NCBI RefSeq assembly: GCF_030052815.1
Contig: NC_079505.1
Location: 62,307,309-62,371,308 of the forward strand
From: Hevea brasiliensis
Lineage: Eukaryota; Streptophyta; Magnoliopsida; Malpighiales; Euphorbiaceae
Length of the DNA stretch: 64,000 bases
Direction: 5' to 3'
The notes beneath the pieces are model-generated. The model was not told where the DNA came from. It searched no databases and was given only the letters and a program-made list of their open reading frames with translations. The position numbers were made by a program, and so were the translations under genes. Shown here one piece after another: positions 26,301 to 38,180 of the stretch (position 1 is the first letter of the stretch; every line of letters begins with the position of its first letter).

Positions 26301-27270
26301 CTAGTTCTGCATATCATTAAAAATGTGAGAATCGGCACTAGTATCTAAAACCCAAGTGTAGATGAACTATGAGTATCATCGAATCTAAATAACAAGATAT
26401 GGACATACCTTAGAAGGTGTATCCTTCTTGTCCTTGAGAAAAAGCAAGATACTCTGGGCAATTCCTTTTCCAGTGCCCATCCTTTTGGCAGTGGAAACAC
26501 TTTTCTTTGCCTCTATCAGCTTTAGTTTTCCTTTTCTGTTTAGCTATTTTCTTGGAAGGACCAGGAATCTGAGGTTTCTTTTTCTTATTGCCCTTCTTCT
26601 TGTTGGACTTTCCAGCAGTAGAAGATGCAACCAAAGCGACCTCTTTTCCTTTATTGCCTGTCATATTCTTTTGGGCAATAACCAGCATGTTGAGTAAACC
26701 AGCTAAGGTGCATTCCTGTTTAGTCATATGAAAATTTGTCACAAAAATCCCAAAAGACTCAGGAAGGGACTAAAGGATCAAATCCGTTTGTAGTTGGAAA
26801 TCCATGTTGAAGTCAAGATGTTCCAACTGCTCAATCAGCCGAATCATCTTGTGGACATGATCCCCAACATTCTGTCCCTCAGACATCCTCATACGGAATA
26901 GCTGTCTAGATATCTCATACCTAGCATTCCTGCTGTGCTCACCATACAACTCTTGTAGGTGAAGGAGGATCTCACTCGCACTCTGCATGTTCTCATGTTG
27001 CTTCTGTAGCTCATTACTCATGGAAGCAAGCATGTAACACTTAGCTCTCATATCATGCTCCTTCCACTTGTCCAAAGTTTCATGTTCCTCTTGTGTGGCC
27101 TTTGGAGGTAAGGGACCAGGAACATTTGAATCTAGAACATATCCTATATGTTCAAGATTCAGGACAAGTTTCAAATTTCTTAGCCAATCAGACAGATTAG
27201 GTCCTGTTAACCTATTGTGATCAAGTATGCTTGCAAGGATATTGGATGGTGGTGGTTGTTTTGTGCTCAT
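23303..27270 (-). pseudogene. Copia element A gag-pol (Tork/TAR-like), disrupted
   Basis: One long gag-pol reading frame, now broken into segments. It starts at the ATG at 27270. Gag: UBN2-type domain 27270-26770, then an intact CCHC knuckle CFHCQKDGHWKRNC (about 26495-26450). Protease site near 26370-26335 reads DTSAD instead of the usual DTGA. Integrase 26286-25205: HHCC finger, HSDVCGPF and FIDDKSRF. Reverse transcriptase 25129-24100 with intact YVDDILLMGND (about 24270). RNase H occupies 23900-23310 and is fragmented by stops and shifts. The expected stop is the TAG at 23303-23305. Lineage TAR/Tork is inferred from RT motifs such as YASAIGSLMYAMLCTRPDIA. Confidence 0.85.
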
Positions 27271-29010
27271 TTTTATTAGAAAATTAACTGCAGAAAATAA
27301 CCAGATTAATTAGTAAATGTATCATGTAATTAACCAAAATGATTATGGTCTTTTAATCAAATTGGTCCTCCCACTAACTTAGCGAATCCTACACTTCCAA
27401 AGTAGAAAACGGAAATCCTAGTTGGATGGATTTCTAGTGGGTGATTGAATTCTTATAATTCTATTGATCATCCTCAGGTACATCTATTATTGGAATTATA
27501 ATAAACTATAAGTGAGCAACTCCTTGCCCATCACATCTCATATGAGGTTCAATCCTTTACCTAGCCCCTAATGCTCAAAATCTCAGGTACATCCATTATT
27601 GACTTATCTTGCATTAGTTAAGTTGATCCCATTGAGCCAGTAATTATGCAAATAATTTTAATGTCCTCAGGTACATCCAATATTGGCCACTAAACCATTT
27701 ACATATTTACAACATCTCATGCTTAACAATTATTCTTAAGAAAATCTCTTAAATTAATTGCATCTTATGCAACTATTTAAAATTTCTTAAAATAATTGTC
27801 CCAATGGAGGGCCTATGTTATAATTACTTTAATTATAGCATTTCCAACTTAATCATTTGTTTGGAAGATTTTATGGTCATTCTAATTACTATTAAGGTCT
27901 CACTTTGCACATTATCCAATTAGCATGCATATATCATATAATAGCATACATTCCCATACATCTTATGCATTCATGGATAAGCAATAAATATAGTATGATC
28001 ATGGACTTTCTAAGGGATTCAATTCCGAGCCACCAAGAATTGAATCAGGGCATTCCTAGGTGCATTTCATTCATTCATTCATTTTACAAGAGTTGCTGAA
28101 GGAGTACATAATCAACACTTGATCTTGAATTCCTCCCACTGGTCCCACCAATGCTCTTGACCTCCTTGAACTTCTTGCAATCCAATATTACATGGTAATC
28201 CTTGGCATACCAAGGCGAATTTACAAGAACTTAAATAAATGAAATTACAACCCAAAAATTACTACAAACTTAATAATACATGCCCAAAATAAATTAAAAT
28301 AAATTAATTAATTACAATCCCAAAGAAACATAAAAGAAATAAATCCAATCACATTGGTCTTTTATAGTCCATGATCATCCATCATGCATATCACTATTTA
28401 ACAATTAAATAAAACATACATACTTAAATTAAATTGAATATCTCATATTCAACTTAAAAAACCAGATTTGAATATGATTCAAATAAATTTAAAAATTCAG
28501 ATTTGAATCTCATTTAAACAACTTTAAAAATTCAGATTTGAATCACATTCAAACATTTTTTAAAAAATCAGATTTGAATCACATTCAAACATTTTTTAAA
28601 AAATCAGATCTGAATTTTATTCAATCAATTTTAAAAAATCAGATTTAAATATGATTCAAACAACTTTAAAAATTCAGATTTGAATCACATTCAAACAACT
28701 TTTAAAATTCAGATTTGAATCAAATTCAAACAATTTTTTAAAATTCTGATTTGAATCATAATTTAATTGTGTGATTAAAATTCTAATTAAACAATTTAAT
28801 TAGACATAGGATGAGCTTTTAGATCATACAACAATTGTAAATTAAAAAGCAAACCTTGCGCCACCTTGAAGAACCATTGTTGTCGCTACCAATGGTGGCT
28901 TCACCATGTGTGCCGCCACACATCCATTGCAACCAGCAATGGATCAATCATCTCATGATCAAATCACACAATTAAATCATATAATCAACAATCTAAATGG
29001 CAAATATAGT
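27271..29010 (-). other. Copia element A leader (untranslated) region
   Basis: About 1.7 kb between the PBS and the gag ATG, with no long frame. It corresponds closely to the B leader at 31667-33426 in inverted orientation, including the TAC(A/C)T.CATTATTG blocks. It contains the AT-rich tandem repeat listed separately. Confidence 0.75.
28445..28760 (-). repeat. About nine ~32-bp tandem units in the copia A leader
   Basis: Units containing CAGATTTGAATCACATTCAAACA with A/T spacers recur about every 31-36 bp. It is the inverted equivalent of the repeat at 31920-32255 in B. Confidence 0.85.
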
Positions 29011-29023
29011 GGCTCTGATATCA
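29011..29023 (-). other. Copia A primer-binding site (tRNA-iMet type, one change)
   Basis: On the minus strand TGATATCAGAGCC lies two bases inside the 5' LTR. It differs by one base from the canonical TGGTATCAGAGCC, which is complementary to the 3' end of initiator tRNA-Met. B keeps the canonical form. Confidence 0.85.
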
Positions 29024-29025
29024 AT

Positions 29026-31131
29026 TGAATGAACGAAAGCGTGAAAAACACAAGTTTATACCATTGAATTCAAAAATTTTCACCTAGGGTCATATGCACC
29101 ATGCAAGATTTATTTTTATCTATTTGATTTCAATGATAAACAACATATTAAAACTCTTTTAATATGTTTTTGGATCTGTATTTGCCATTTAAGATTTTAA
29201 AATTAATCAGATTAATTTTAGAACCCTAGATTAAATCAAGAACGATTACACTAACCTCTTGATGCACTACAGCGTGTCTGCGCCTTTGAGATTCGTCTTC
29301 AGGACACCAGATGTTGTCCCTCTAGCTTGTCCACACCAAGAACATCTATGGCAGCCCTTGAATAGCTTCTAAAGCTTTTTCTATTAATTACAAATTCAAG
29401 TTCTGCCTTTTAAGAGATTAGAGATGTAAACAGGACACTAGAAACAATTTCTAGCGTTCTTAATTTAAGAGATTGATGGCTAATCTCTTTGAATTGATGA
29501 GAGATGAAGAAGAATAGATGAAAAGCCTCAAAGTGACGTGAAAAAGGAGAGGAGTGGCTGCTGGTTATTTTTTCTTTTCATATCCACACTTAAATAGCTA
29601 GGTTAACACATTAAACCCTTGCCACATGTCACCCTTTGATTAGCTCTAGGTTTAAGTGACCCAATCACATTGTGCCAAGTATCAAACCTATATTTAATCT
29701 TGATTTTAATCATCTTACATGATTAAAAAAACATTTGGCAAGTTTATGTGTAATCCCATGTGTCACAATCTCATGATGCCACGTGTCACACTGTGAAATG
29801 ACCAAAATGCCCCTGTGTCTTAATTTTAAGTTCTTAACCCAAAATAATTATTTTTCTTCTTCTAATTAATTTATATCAAATATAAATTAATTAATTAATA
29901 TCTATTAATTAATTTCTCATTAATTAAATTCATATTTAAACACTTTAAATATAAATTTAATTTATACTACACATCCAATAATCTAGATTTGGTTTCAAGT
30001 CATGCTAGGGACTTTGCAATTTAATTGCAAACCAAACCTATTTAATTAATCATTAAACTCTTTAATTAATTAATTAAATCATATTTAAATAGGTGATAAC
30101 TTGTGTATGTATGTGACTTACTAGGCTCATCACTAATTGGCAATGAGAGATATTATCAACTCTTAATATCATCAGAACTCTTTCTTACCATAAATGATTT
30201 CTCTAAATCATTTTATGAACCTCATAGACCATGGTTAACACCTAACATAGCATGCCATGGCCACCCAATTAGTAATAAAGTTTACCTTAAATGAACCTAT
30301 AATCATATATTACCATGCACTAGAATCTCTCTACATAAAAATCCCAACTCAAGTGAGTCATGGTTTATGTCAAACTCCATTTGCTATGAATATTATGTTC
30401 TCTTTTAATTCCAGTTCTTGATTAAAAAGATTTTCTCATCAGAAACTCTTTTCTGTATAAATCTATCTGTCCTGGCTAGGAACTTGAAACATCAAGAACA
30501 ATTAAATGAACATAGGATTTTATCTCTATTTACTTAGAGGAACAGATTCCATCTTGATCAACACCTACCTCCATATATAACTAGTAGGAGCCAACACATG
30601 CCTATATACCCATACATAGTACAAGTATGAAAGCAGTATCAAACTCAAACTACCTATATACAAGATAACTGTGCTATCTCAGGTCTAAAGATTATATGCA
30701 CTGATATGATTTATGACAAAACATTGATAAGAGTAAACTCCATGTGCTTGTCATAAGTGTCACTGGTTCGGCCTACTTATCATTTATAAGTGCCTATCAT
30801 GTTTGTTATATGGCATGAGACTCACTATTCCATCTTATTTATAACTCATATAAATAACTTGGGAACAAACATGAGTACAATCTTTCTGAATAAGTCATGT
30901 CCTTATTATGAAGTATCCTCAATTGTGAACCTATTTATGATACTTTGTGCTAGAAATATTGTCACTCATATTCTTAACAACTTAAGAATAATATTTCTAA
31001 CAAAATATCAATGGACCTTTTCTATTACACATAAATATATTATGTAAACGGAAAAGTGGAAATGCCTTTTATTAATAAAAATATGTACAAGATACATACT
31101 AAATGATATGCTCTATCACATACTATTAACA
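29026..31131 (-). mobile_element. Copia element A, 5' LTR (2106 bp)
   Basis: The minus strand starts TGTTAATAGTATGTGATAGAGC at 31131 and ends ...TTCATTCA at 29026. It matches the 3' LTR 21179-23288 almost throughout. The first ~25 bases are more diverged. It is followed by two bases and the PBS. Confidence 0.9.
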
Positions 31132-31651
31132 CCGCCACCCTTGGCTGCTCTCCCTTCTCTTCTTCTTCATCTCTCATCAATTCAAAGAGATTAGCAAACA
31201 ATCTCTTGAATTAAAAAATACTAGAAATTATTTCTAGTGTCCTGTTTACATCTGTAATCTCTCAAAAGGCAAAACTTGATTTTTTAATTTATAGAAAAAG
31301 CTTTAGAAGCTGTTCAAGGGCTACTATAGGTGATCTTGGTGTGAACAAGCTAGAGGGACAACATCTGGTGTCCTAAGGTGCATCCCAAAGGTGTCAAACA
31401 CATTGTAGTGCGTCAAATGATTAGTGAACTTGTTCTTGATCTAATCTAGGGTTCTAATGAATTAATTTGATTAATTTTAAAATCTTAAATGGCAAATCTA
31501 GATCCAAAACATATTAAAAGAGTTTTAATATGTTGTTTATCATTGAAATCAAATAAATAAAAATGAATCTTGCATGATGCATATGACCCTAGGTGAAAAA
31601 TTTTTGAATTCAATGATATAAACTTGTATTTTTCATGCTTCTGCTCCGTCA
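31132..31651 (+). mobile_element. Copia element B, 5' LTR, second segment
   Basis: This continues the 5' LTR after element A. It opens with the duplicated CCGCC and matches B's 3' LTR near 44320-44809 (GCCGCCACCCTTGGCTGCTCT...). It ends TCTGCTCCGTCA, two bases before the PBS. Confidence 0.9.
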
Positions 31652-31653
31652 AT

Positions 31654-31666
31654 TGGTATCAGAGCC
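31654..31666 (+). other. Copia B primer-binding site (tRNA-iMet)
   Basis: TGGTATCAGAGCC is perfectly complementary to the 3' end of plant initiator tRNA-Met. It sits two bases after the 5' LTR. Confidence 0.9.
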
Positions 31667-31919
31667 ACTATATTTGCCATTTAGATTGTTGATTATATGA
31701 TTTAATTATGTGGTTTGATCATGAGATGATAGATCCATTGCTGGTTGCAAAGGAAAAGTGGCGGCATGGTGATGAACACCAATGGTGCGCATATTTTGTG
31801 GTCTCCAATGGTGTGCATAAGGTTTGGTTTTTGAATCTATAATTGTTATATGATCTAAGGTTCATCCTATGACTAAATAAAATATTCAATTAAGTGTTTT
31901 AATCACACAATTAAATTTT

Positions 31920-32255
31920 TAGATCTGAATTTTAAAAGTTGTTTAAATGTGATTCAAATCTGAATTTTTAAAGTTGTTTGAATGTGATTCAAATCTGAAT
32001 TTTTAAGATTATTTGAGTGTGATTCAAATCTGAATTTTAAAAGTTGTTTGAATGTGATTCAAATCTGAATTTTAAAAGTTGTTTGAATGTGATTCAAATC
32101 TGAATTTTTAAATTTGTTGAATGTGATTCAAATCTGAATTTTTAAATTTGTTTGAATGTAATTCAAATCTGAATTTTTAAATTTGTTTGAATGAGATTCA
32201 AATCTAAATTTTTAAATTTGTTTGAATCATATTCAAATATGGATTTTTAAGTTGA
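31920..32255 (+). repeat. About ten ~32-bp tandem units in the copia B leader
   Basis: GTTTGAATGTGATTCAAATC followed by TGAATTTTTAAA is repeated about ten times with small changes. It lies between PBS and gag, as in element A. The whole leader (31667-33426) lacks long frames. Confidence 0.9.
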
Positions 32256-33426
32256 ATATGAGATATTCAATTTAATTTAAGTATGTATGTTTTATTTAAT
32301 TGTTAAATAGTGATATGCATGATGGATGATCATGGACTATAAAAGACCAATGTGATTGGATTTATTTCTTTTATGTTTCTTTGGATTGTAAATTAATTAA
32401 TTTATTTTAATTTATTATTGGGCATGTATTATTAAGGTTGTGATAATTTTGGGTTGTAATTTCATTTATTTAGTTCTTGTAAATTCGCCTTGGTATGCCA
32501 AGGATTACTATGTAATTGGATTGCAAGAAGATCAAAGAGGTCAAGAGCATTGGTGGGACCAGTGGGAGGAATTCAAGATCAAGTGTTGATTATGTACTTC
32601 TTCAGCAACTCTTGTAAAATGAATGAATGAAATGCACCTAGGAATACCCTAATTCAATTCTTGGTGGCTCAGAATTGAATCCCTTAGAAAAGTCCATGAT
32701 CATACCATATTTATTTATTATCCATGAATGCATGAGTGTATGAGAATGTATGCAAGTATATGATATATGCATGCCAATAAGATAATGTGCAAAGTGAGAC
32801 CTTAATAGTAATTAGGACGACCATAAAATCTTCCAAACAAATGATTAAGTTGGAAATGTTATAATTAAAGTAATTATAACATTTGCCTTCCATTGAGGCA
32901 ATTATTTTAAGAAATTTTAAATACTTGCATAAGATGCAATTAATTTAAGAGATTTTCTTAAGAATAATTATTAAGCGATGAGATATTATAAATATGTAAA
33001 TGGTTTGGTGGCTAATATTGGATATACCTGAGGACATTAAAATTATTTGCATAATTACTGGCTCAATGGGATCAACTTAACTAATGCAAGATAAGTCAAT
33101 AATGGATGTACCTGAGATTTTGAGCATTAGGGCTAGGTAAAGGATTGAATCTCACATGAGATGTGATGGGCAAAGAGTTGCTCACTTATAGTTTATTGTA
33201 ATTCCAATAATGGATGTACCTAAGGATGATCAATAGAATTATAAGAATTTAATCACCCACTAGAAATTCATCCAACTAGGATTTCCGTTTTCTACTTCAG
33301 AAGTGTAGGATTCTCTAAGTTAGTAGGAGGACCAATTTGATTAAAAGACCATAATCATTTTGGTTAATTACATGACACAATTACTAATTAATCTAGTTAT
33401 TTTCTACAGTTAATTTTCTGATAGTA

Positions 33427-36400
33427 ATGAGCACAGAACAACCACCACCATCCAATATCCTTGCAAGCATACTTGATCGCAATAGGTTAACAGGACCTAA
33501 TTTATCTGATTGGCTAAAAAATTTGAAACTTGTCCTAAACCTTGAACATATTGGATATGTTCTAGACTCACAGGTTCCTGGTCCCTTACCTCCAGAGGCC
33601 ACATAAGAGGAACATGAAACTTTGGATAAGTGGAAGGAGCATGATATGAGAGCTAAGTGTTACATGCTTGCTTCTATGAGTAATGAGTTACAGAAGCAGC
33701 ATGAGAACATGCAAAGCGCGAGTGAGATCCTCCTTAACCTACAAGAGTCGTATGGTGAGCACAGCAGGAATGCTAGGTATGAGATATCTAGGCTGCTGAG
33801 GATGTCTGAGGGGCAGAATGTTGGGGATCATGTCCACAAGATGATTCAGCTGATTGAGCAGCTGGGACATCTTGACTTTAACATGGATTTCCAATTGTAG
33901 ACGAATTTGATCCTTCAGTCCCTTCCTAAGTCTTTTGGGAATTTTGTAACAAATTCTCATATGACTAAATAGGAATACACCTTGGCTGGTTTACTCAACA
34001 TGCTGGTTATTGCCCAAAAGAATATGTCGGGCAATAAAGGAAAAGAGGAAGCTTTGATTGCATCTTCTTCTGCTAGAAAGTCCAATAAGAAGAAGGGCAA
34101 TAAGAAAAAGAAATCTCAGATTCCTGGTCCTTCCAAGAAAATAGCTAAACAGAAAGAGAAGACTAAAGCTGATGGAGGCAAAGGAAAGTGTTTCCACTGC
34201 CAGAAGGATGGGTACTGGAAAAGGAACTACCCAGAGTATCTTGCTTCTCTAAAGGGCAAAAAGGATACACTTTCGGAAGGTATGTCCATATCTTGTTATT
34301 TAGATTCAGATGATACTCATAGTTTATCTACAGCTTGGGTTTTAGATACTGGTGCCAGTTCTCACATTTCTTATGATATGCAGGAACTAGCAAATAGTAG
34401 CAGCTTGCGTTCTCGAGATGTTAGACTCCGGATTGGCGATGGCTCAACTATTGAAGCTTTAGCCATAGGATCTAAATCTTTTTACATGTTTGGACATGTT
34501 TTGTATCTGGATAATATTTTATATGTACTTGATGCTTTTAAGAACATCATTTCTATATCTAGTTTGACTAGAAATGGCTATGAATTTCAGTTCATAGATG
34601 ATGTTTACAATATTTATTTTGGAAATAACTATGTTGGTTCGGGTTATATGAATGATGGTCTTTATTATTTGGATAATAATGACAAACAGAAAATGAATGC
34701 AAGTGATCTAAATGAATGCAATGCCATGGTGAAAATCAACTCAACTTCAAAATATATTTGGCACTTAAGGTTAGGTCATGTTGCAGAAGATAGGATTACA
34801 AAACTGGAGAAAATTAGGAATTTATCCTCATTGGACTCTGAGCCTACTCCAACTTGTGAATCTTGTCTTCAGGGCAAAATGACTAGATTAACCTTTGTAG
34901 GACAAGGGCTAAGAGCTAAAAATATTTTGGAGCTAATACATGGTGATGTATGTGGTCCATTTAAAGAAATGGCTAGAGGTGGTTTTCATTACTTTATTAC
35001 CTTTACTGATGATAAATCAAGGTTTGGGTATTTGTATTTGATGAAATACAAACATGAATCCTTTAAAAAGTTCAAAGAATTTAAATCTGAAGTAGAAAAT
35101 CAAACAGGAAAGAGTATTAAAGCTCTTAGATCAGATCGTGGAGGTGAATGCTAGAGTACTGAATTTGATGAATACTGGAGAGAGCATGGCATTGTTTCCC
35201 AGATAACTCCTCCAGGAACACCATAACTGAATGGTGTATCTGAAAGGAGAAATTGTACCCTATTGGATATGATACGTAGTATGATGAGCTATACTGATAT
35301 GCCAATCTCCTTTTGGGGATTTGCATTAGAATCAGCTTTGTATATTCTGAATAGGATTCCATCAAAATCAGTTTCTTCCACACCTTATGAGATATGGCAT
35401 GGAAGAAAACCAAGTCTTAAGCATATTAAGGTTTGGGGTTGTCTAGCTTACATCAAAAAGTTGAACACTGATAAATTGAAAACCATATCAGAAAAGGGTC
35501 GATTTGTTAAATATCCAAAAGATAATTTTAGATACTATTTTTATTTGCTTATATCACAAAAGGTTGTGACAAGTAGAGATGCCACATTTCTTGAACAACA
35601 GTTTGTTCAAAAAGGAGGCAAAGGAAGGCAAATAGAGTTAGAATTGGAGAATTCTGACCAATCAACAGATCAGATAGATATAGATCCATCTAGTCAACCT
35701 ATACTTATTGATGAAACATCTACAACTGTTCCTCGTAGAACAACCAGGGTATCTCACCCACCAGTGAGATATGGTTTCCTTCATGAAGAAGAACAAGAGT
35801 TGTCTACTCATCAAGAAGTTGATCATGGAGATGATACACTTACCTATGAAGAAGCTATATCAGATATAGACTCTTCAAAATGGATTGATGCTATGAAATT
35901 CGAGATTGATTCCATGTATAAGAATCAAGTTTGGGATCTTGTTAACCCACCTGAAGGTATTGTACCTATAGGGAACAAATGAGTTTTTAAGAGGAAAATT
36001 AGCTCTGATGGAAAGGTAGAGACCTATAAGGCAATGCTAGTAGCGAAAGGGTTTCGCCAAAGGCAAGGAATGGACTATGAGGAGACTTTCTTGCCTGTTG
36101 CCATGCTTAAATCAATTAGGATTCTATTAGCAGTAGCTATATACTATGATTATGAGATTTGGCAGATGGATGTCAAAACAGCTTTTCTCAATGGATACAT
36201 CGAAGAAAACATTTTTATGGAACAACCTAGGGGTTTTGAATCCCAATATGCTTCCAAAGTATGCAAGCTAAAGCGATCCATTTATGGGTTGAAACAAGCT
36301 TTGAGGAGTTGAAACATCTGCTTTGATGAAGCCATTAAGTCATTTGGCTTTATCAAAAATGAGGATGAGCCATGTGTATATAAGAAGGTTAGTGACAGTG

Positions 36401-37423
36401 CTATCACTTTCCTTGTCTTATATGTGAATGACATTCTGTTGATGGGTAATGACATAGGTATGTTGACAACTGTAAAGGTATGGTTGTCAAATACATTCTC
36501 CATGAAAGACTTAGGGGAGACAACCTATATTCTTGGGATTCGCATCTATAGAGATAGAGCGAAAAGAATAATTGGTTTATCCCAAAGTCTATACTTGGAA
36601 AAGGTGTTAAAGAGGTTTAACATGCTTGATTCCAAGAGAGGATTATTACCAGTGAGATATGGTATCTACCTTTCTAAAGAGATGTCTCCAAAGACACCTG
36701 AAGAAAGAGATAAAATGGCCAGGATTCCATATGCTTCGGCTATTGGAAGTTTGATGTATGCAATATTGTGTACTAGGCCGGATATCACATATGCTATTAG
36801 TTTGACTAGCAGATATCAATCTAATCCAATTTTAGAACACTGGATAGCTGTCAAGAATATCCTTAAGTACTTGAGAAGAACTAAAGATTTATTCTAGATA
36901 TATAGAGGTGGAGACGTGCAATTAGATGGTTTTACCGATTCTGATTTTCAATCAGATACCTCTGGATATGTGTTCATTTATAATGAAGGTGCAGTCAGTT
37001 GGAAGAGTTCCAAATAGAGTACGACTACAGATTCCACTACAGAGGCTGAGCATATTCTTGCATCGATCTTTGCAAAGGAAGTCGTTGGATAAAGAAGTTT
37101 GTGACAGAACTTGCAGTAGTTCCTTCCATTGAGTTAGCAGTTCCACTTCACTGTGATAATAATGGAGCAGTCATACAGGCTAAGGAACCCCGGTCTCACC
37201 AGAAATCTAAACACATAGAAAGGCGCTACCACATTATCAGAGAAATAGTTGGGCGAGGCGATGTAGCCATGCAGAAAATAGCATCAGCTGAGTTTGTGAC
37301 ATAGGCTTAGTGAATGCATCAGCTGAAAATTCAGCTGATCCATTCACTAAGCCTATGTCACAAACTCAGCTAGACCGACATCTTGAGAAGATGGGTCTAA
37401 GATATTGTAATGAATGGCTCTAG
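33427..37423 (+). pseudogene. Copia element B gag-pol (Tork/TAR-like), degenerate
   Basis: Gag-pol starts at the ATG at 33427. Gag runs to about 34270; its knuckle reads CFHCQKDGYWKRNY (about 34189-34230), so the His and last Cys are lost. Protease site DTGASSH is intact near 34348. Integrase about 34740-35500: HLRLGHV, CESCLQGK, HGDVCGPF, FTDDKSRF. Reverse transcriptase about 35870-36560: the catalytic motif is YVNDILLMGND at 36421, an Asp-to-Asn change in YVDD. RNase H about 36920-37420, ending in an inverted duplication (37286-37371). Stops at 33606, 33898, 33970, 35223, 35980, 36310 and 37015 are mostly CAG/CAA to TAG/TAA or TGG to TGA. No active product is possible. The expected stop is the TAG at 37421. 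Confidence 0.85.
37286..37371. repeat. 86-bp almost perfect palindrome at the end of copia B RNase H
   Basis: Two 42-bp arms (37286-37327 and 37330-37371) are reverse complements with one mismatch and a 2-base loop. Compared with element A, B has about 35 extra bases here that are an inverted copy of the adjoining sequence. The event is centred on the self-complementary TCAGCTGA. It truncates the RNase H frame. Confidence 0.9.
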
Positions 37424-37437
37424 TGCTAGTGGGAGAT

Positions 37438-37480
37438 TGTTAGGAGTATGCCCTAGAGCATATCATTTAGTATGTATCTC
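37438..37480 (+). mobile_element. Copia element B, 3' LTR, first 43 bases
   Basis: It starts TGTTAGGAGTATGCCCTAGA right after the polypurine tract CTAGTGGGAGAT (37426-37437). LTR identity is lost after TATGTATCT, where an S-family fragment begins. About 450 bases of LTR are missing across this junction. Confidence 0.85.
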
Positions 37481-38127
37481 CAGTTATGGTCCAAAAACCA
37501 CAGCTGGCCGGATTGAAAAATTGCAGAACTGACCATATCTACAGTGCAGTGAACAGTGAATGCAATTGCCTTGTTGGATAGGTTCTGTTTATAATTTGGG
37601 GTAGGTTTCTTCATGAAAGTTGTTTGTCTATATCTTAGCTTGTTGCTGTAAAAATTTCAGGTCAATTGGGCCATTCTACAATGAGTTATGGCCAAATGAA
37701 CAATTACTACTGTTCATTTGGTCATTCTACAGAATCTGGTTGCAGGACATCCGGATTGGGGTCAGTTTTTGGTCCACTTGCTTTGGTCTTTTGGGCATTG
37801 TTTCTTCACCAAAATTGTGCCATTATATGTCTAGTTTCATGTCCAATTGGCCAAACACCAATTGAACCTACACAGCCAGAGTTATGGCAGTCCAAACAGG
37901 CTGGACTCACAGCCTCCCCTGCTGCCCTCACTAGGCAGCATACCAATTCAGTTTTTAATACCCTAATTCACTTCAAATTATGGTCAACTTACCTCAAATG
38001 GTCACTAATTGACCATTAGAATGTTCACTCACCATTTCATAAGCAAAGTCCAAGTTTCACTCCCAAAACCCTAATTCCCATTATGAATTTACACAAGATA
38101 CCTTAATTAACTCACTAATTCATTATC

Positions 38128-38180
<53 letters not shown>

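Noticed and set aside
28445..32255. CRISPR-like array
   Set aside because: The repeats are AT-rich, imperfect and without unique spacers, and they lie in retrotransposon leaders of a plant genome.
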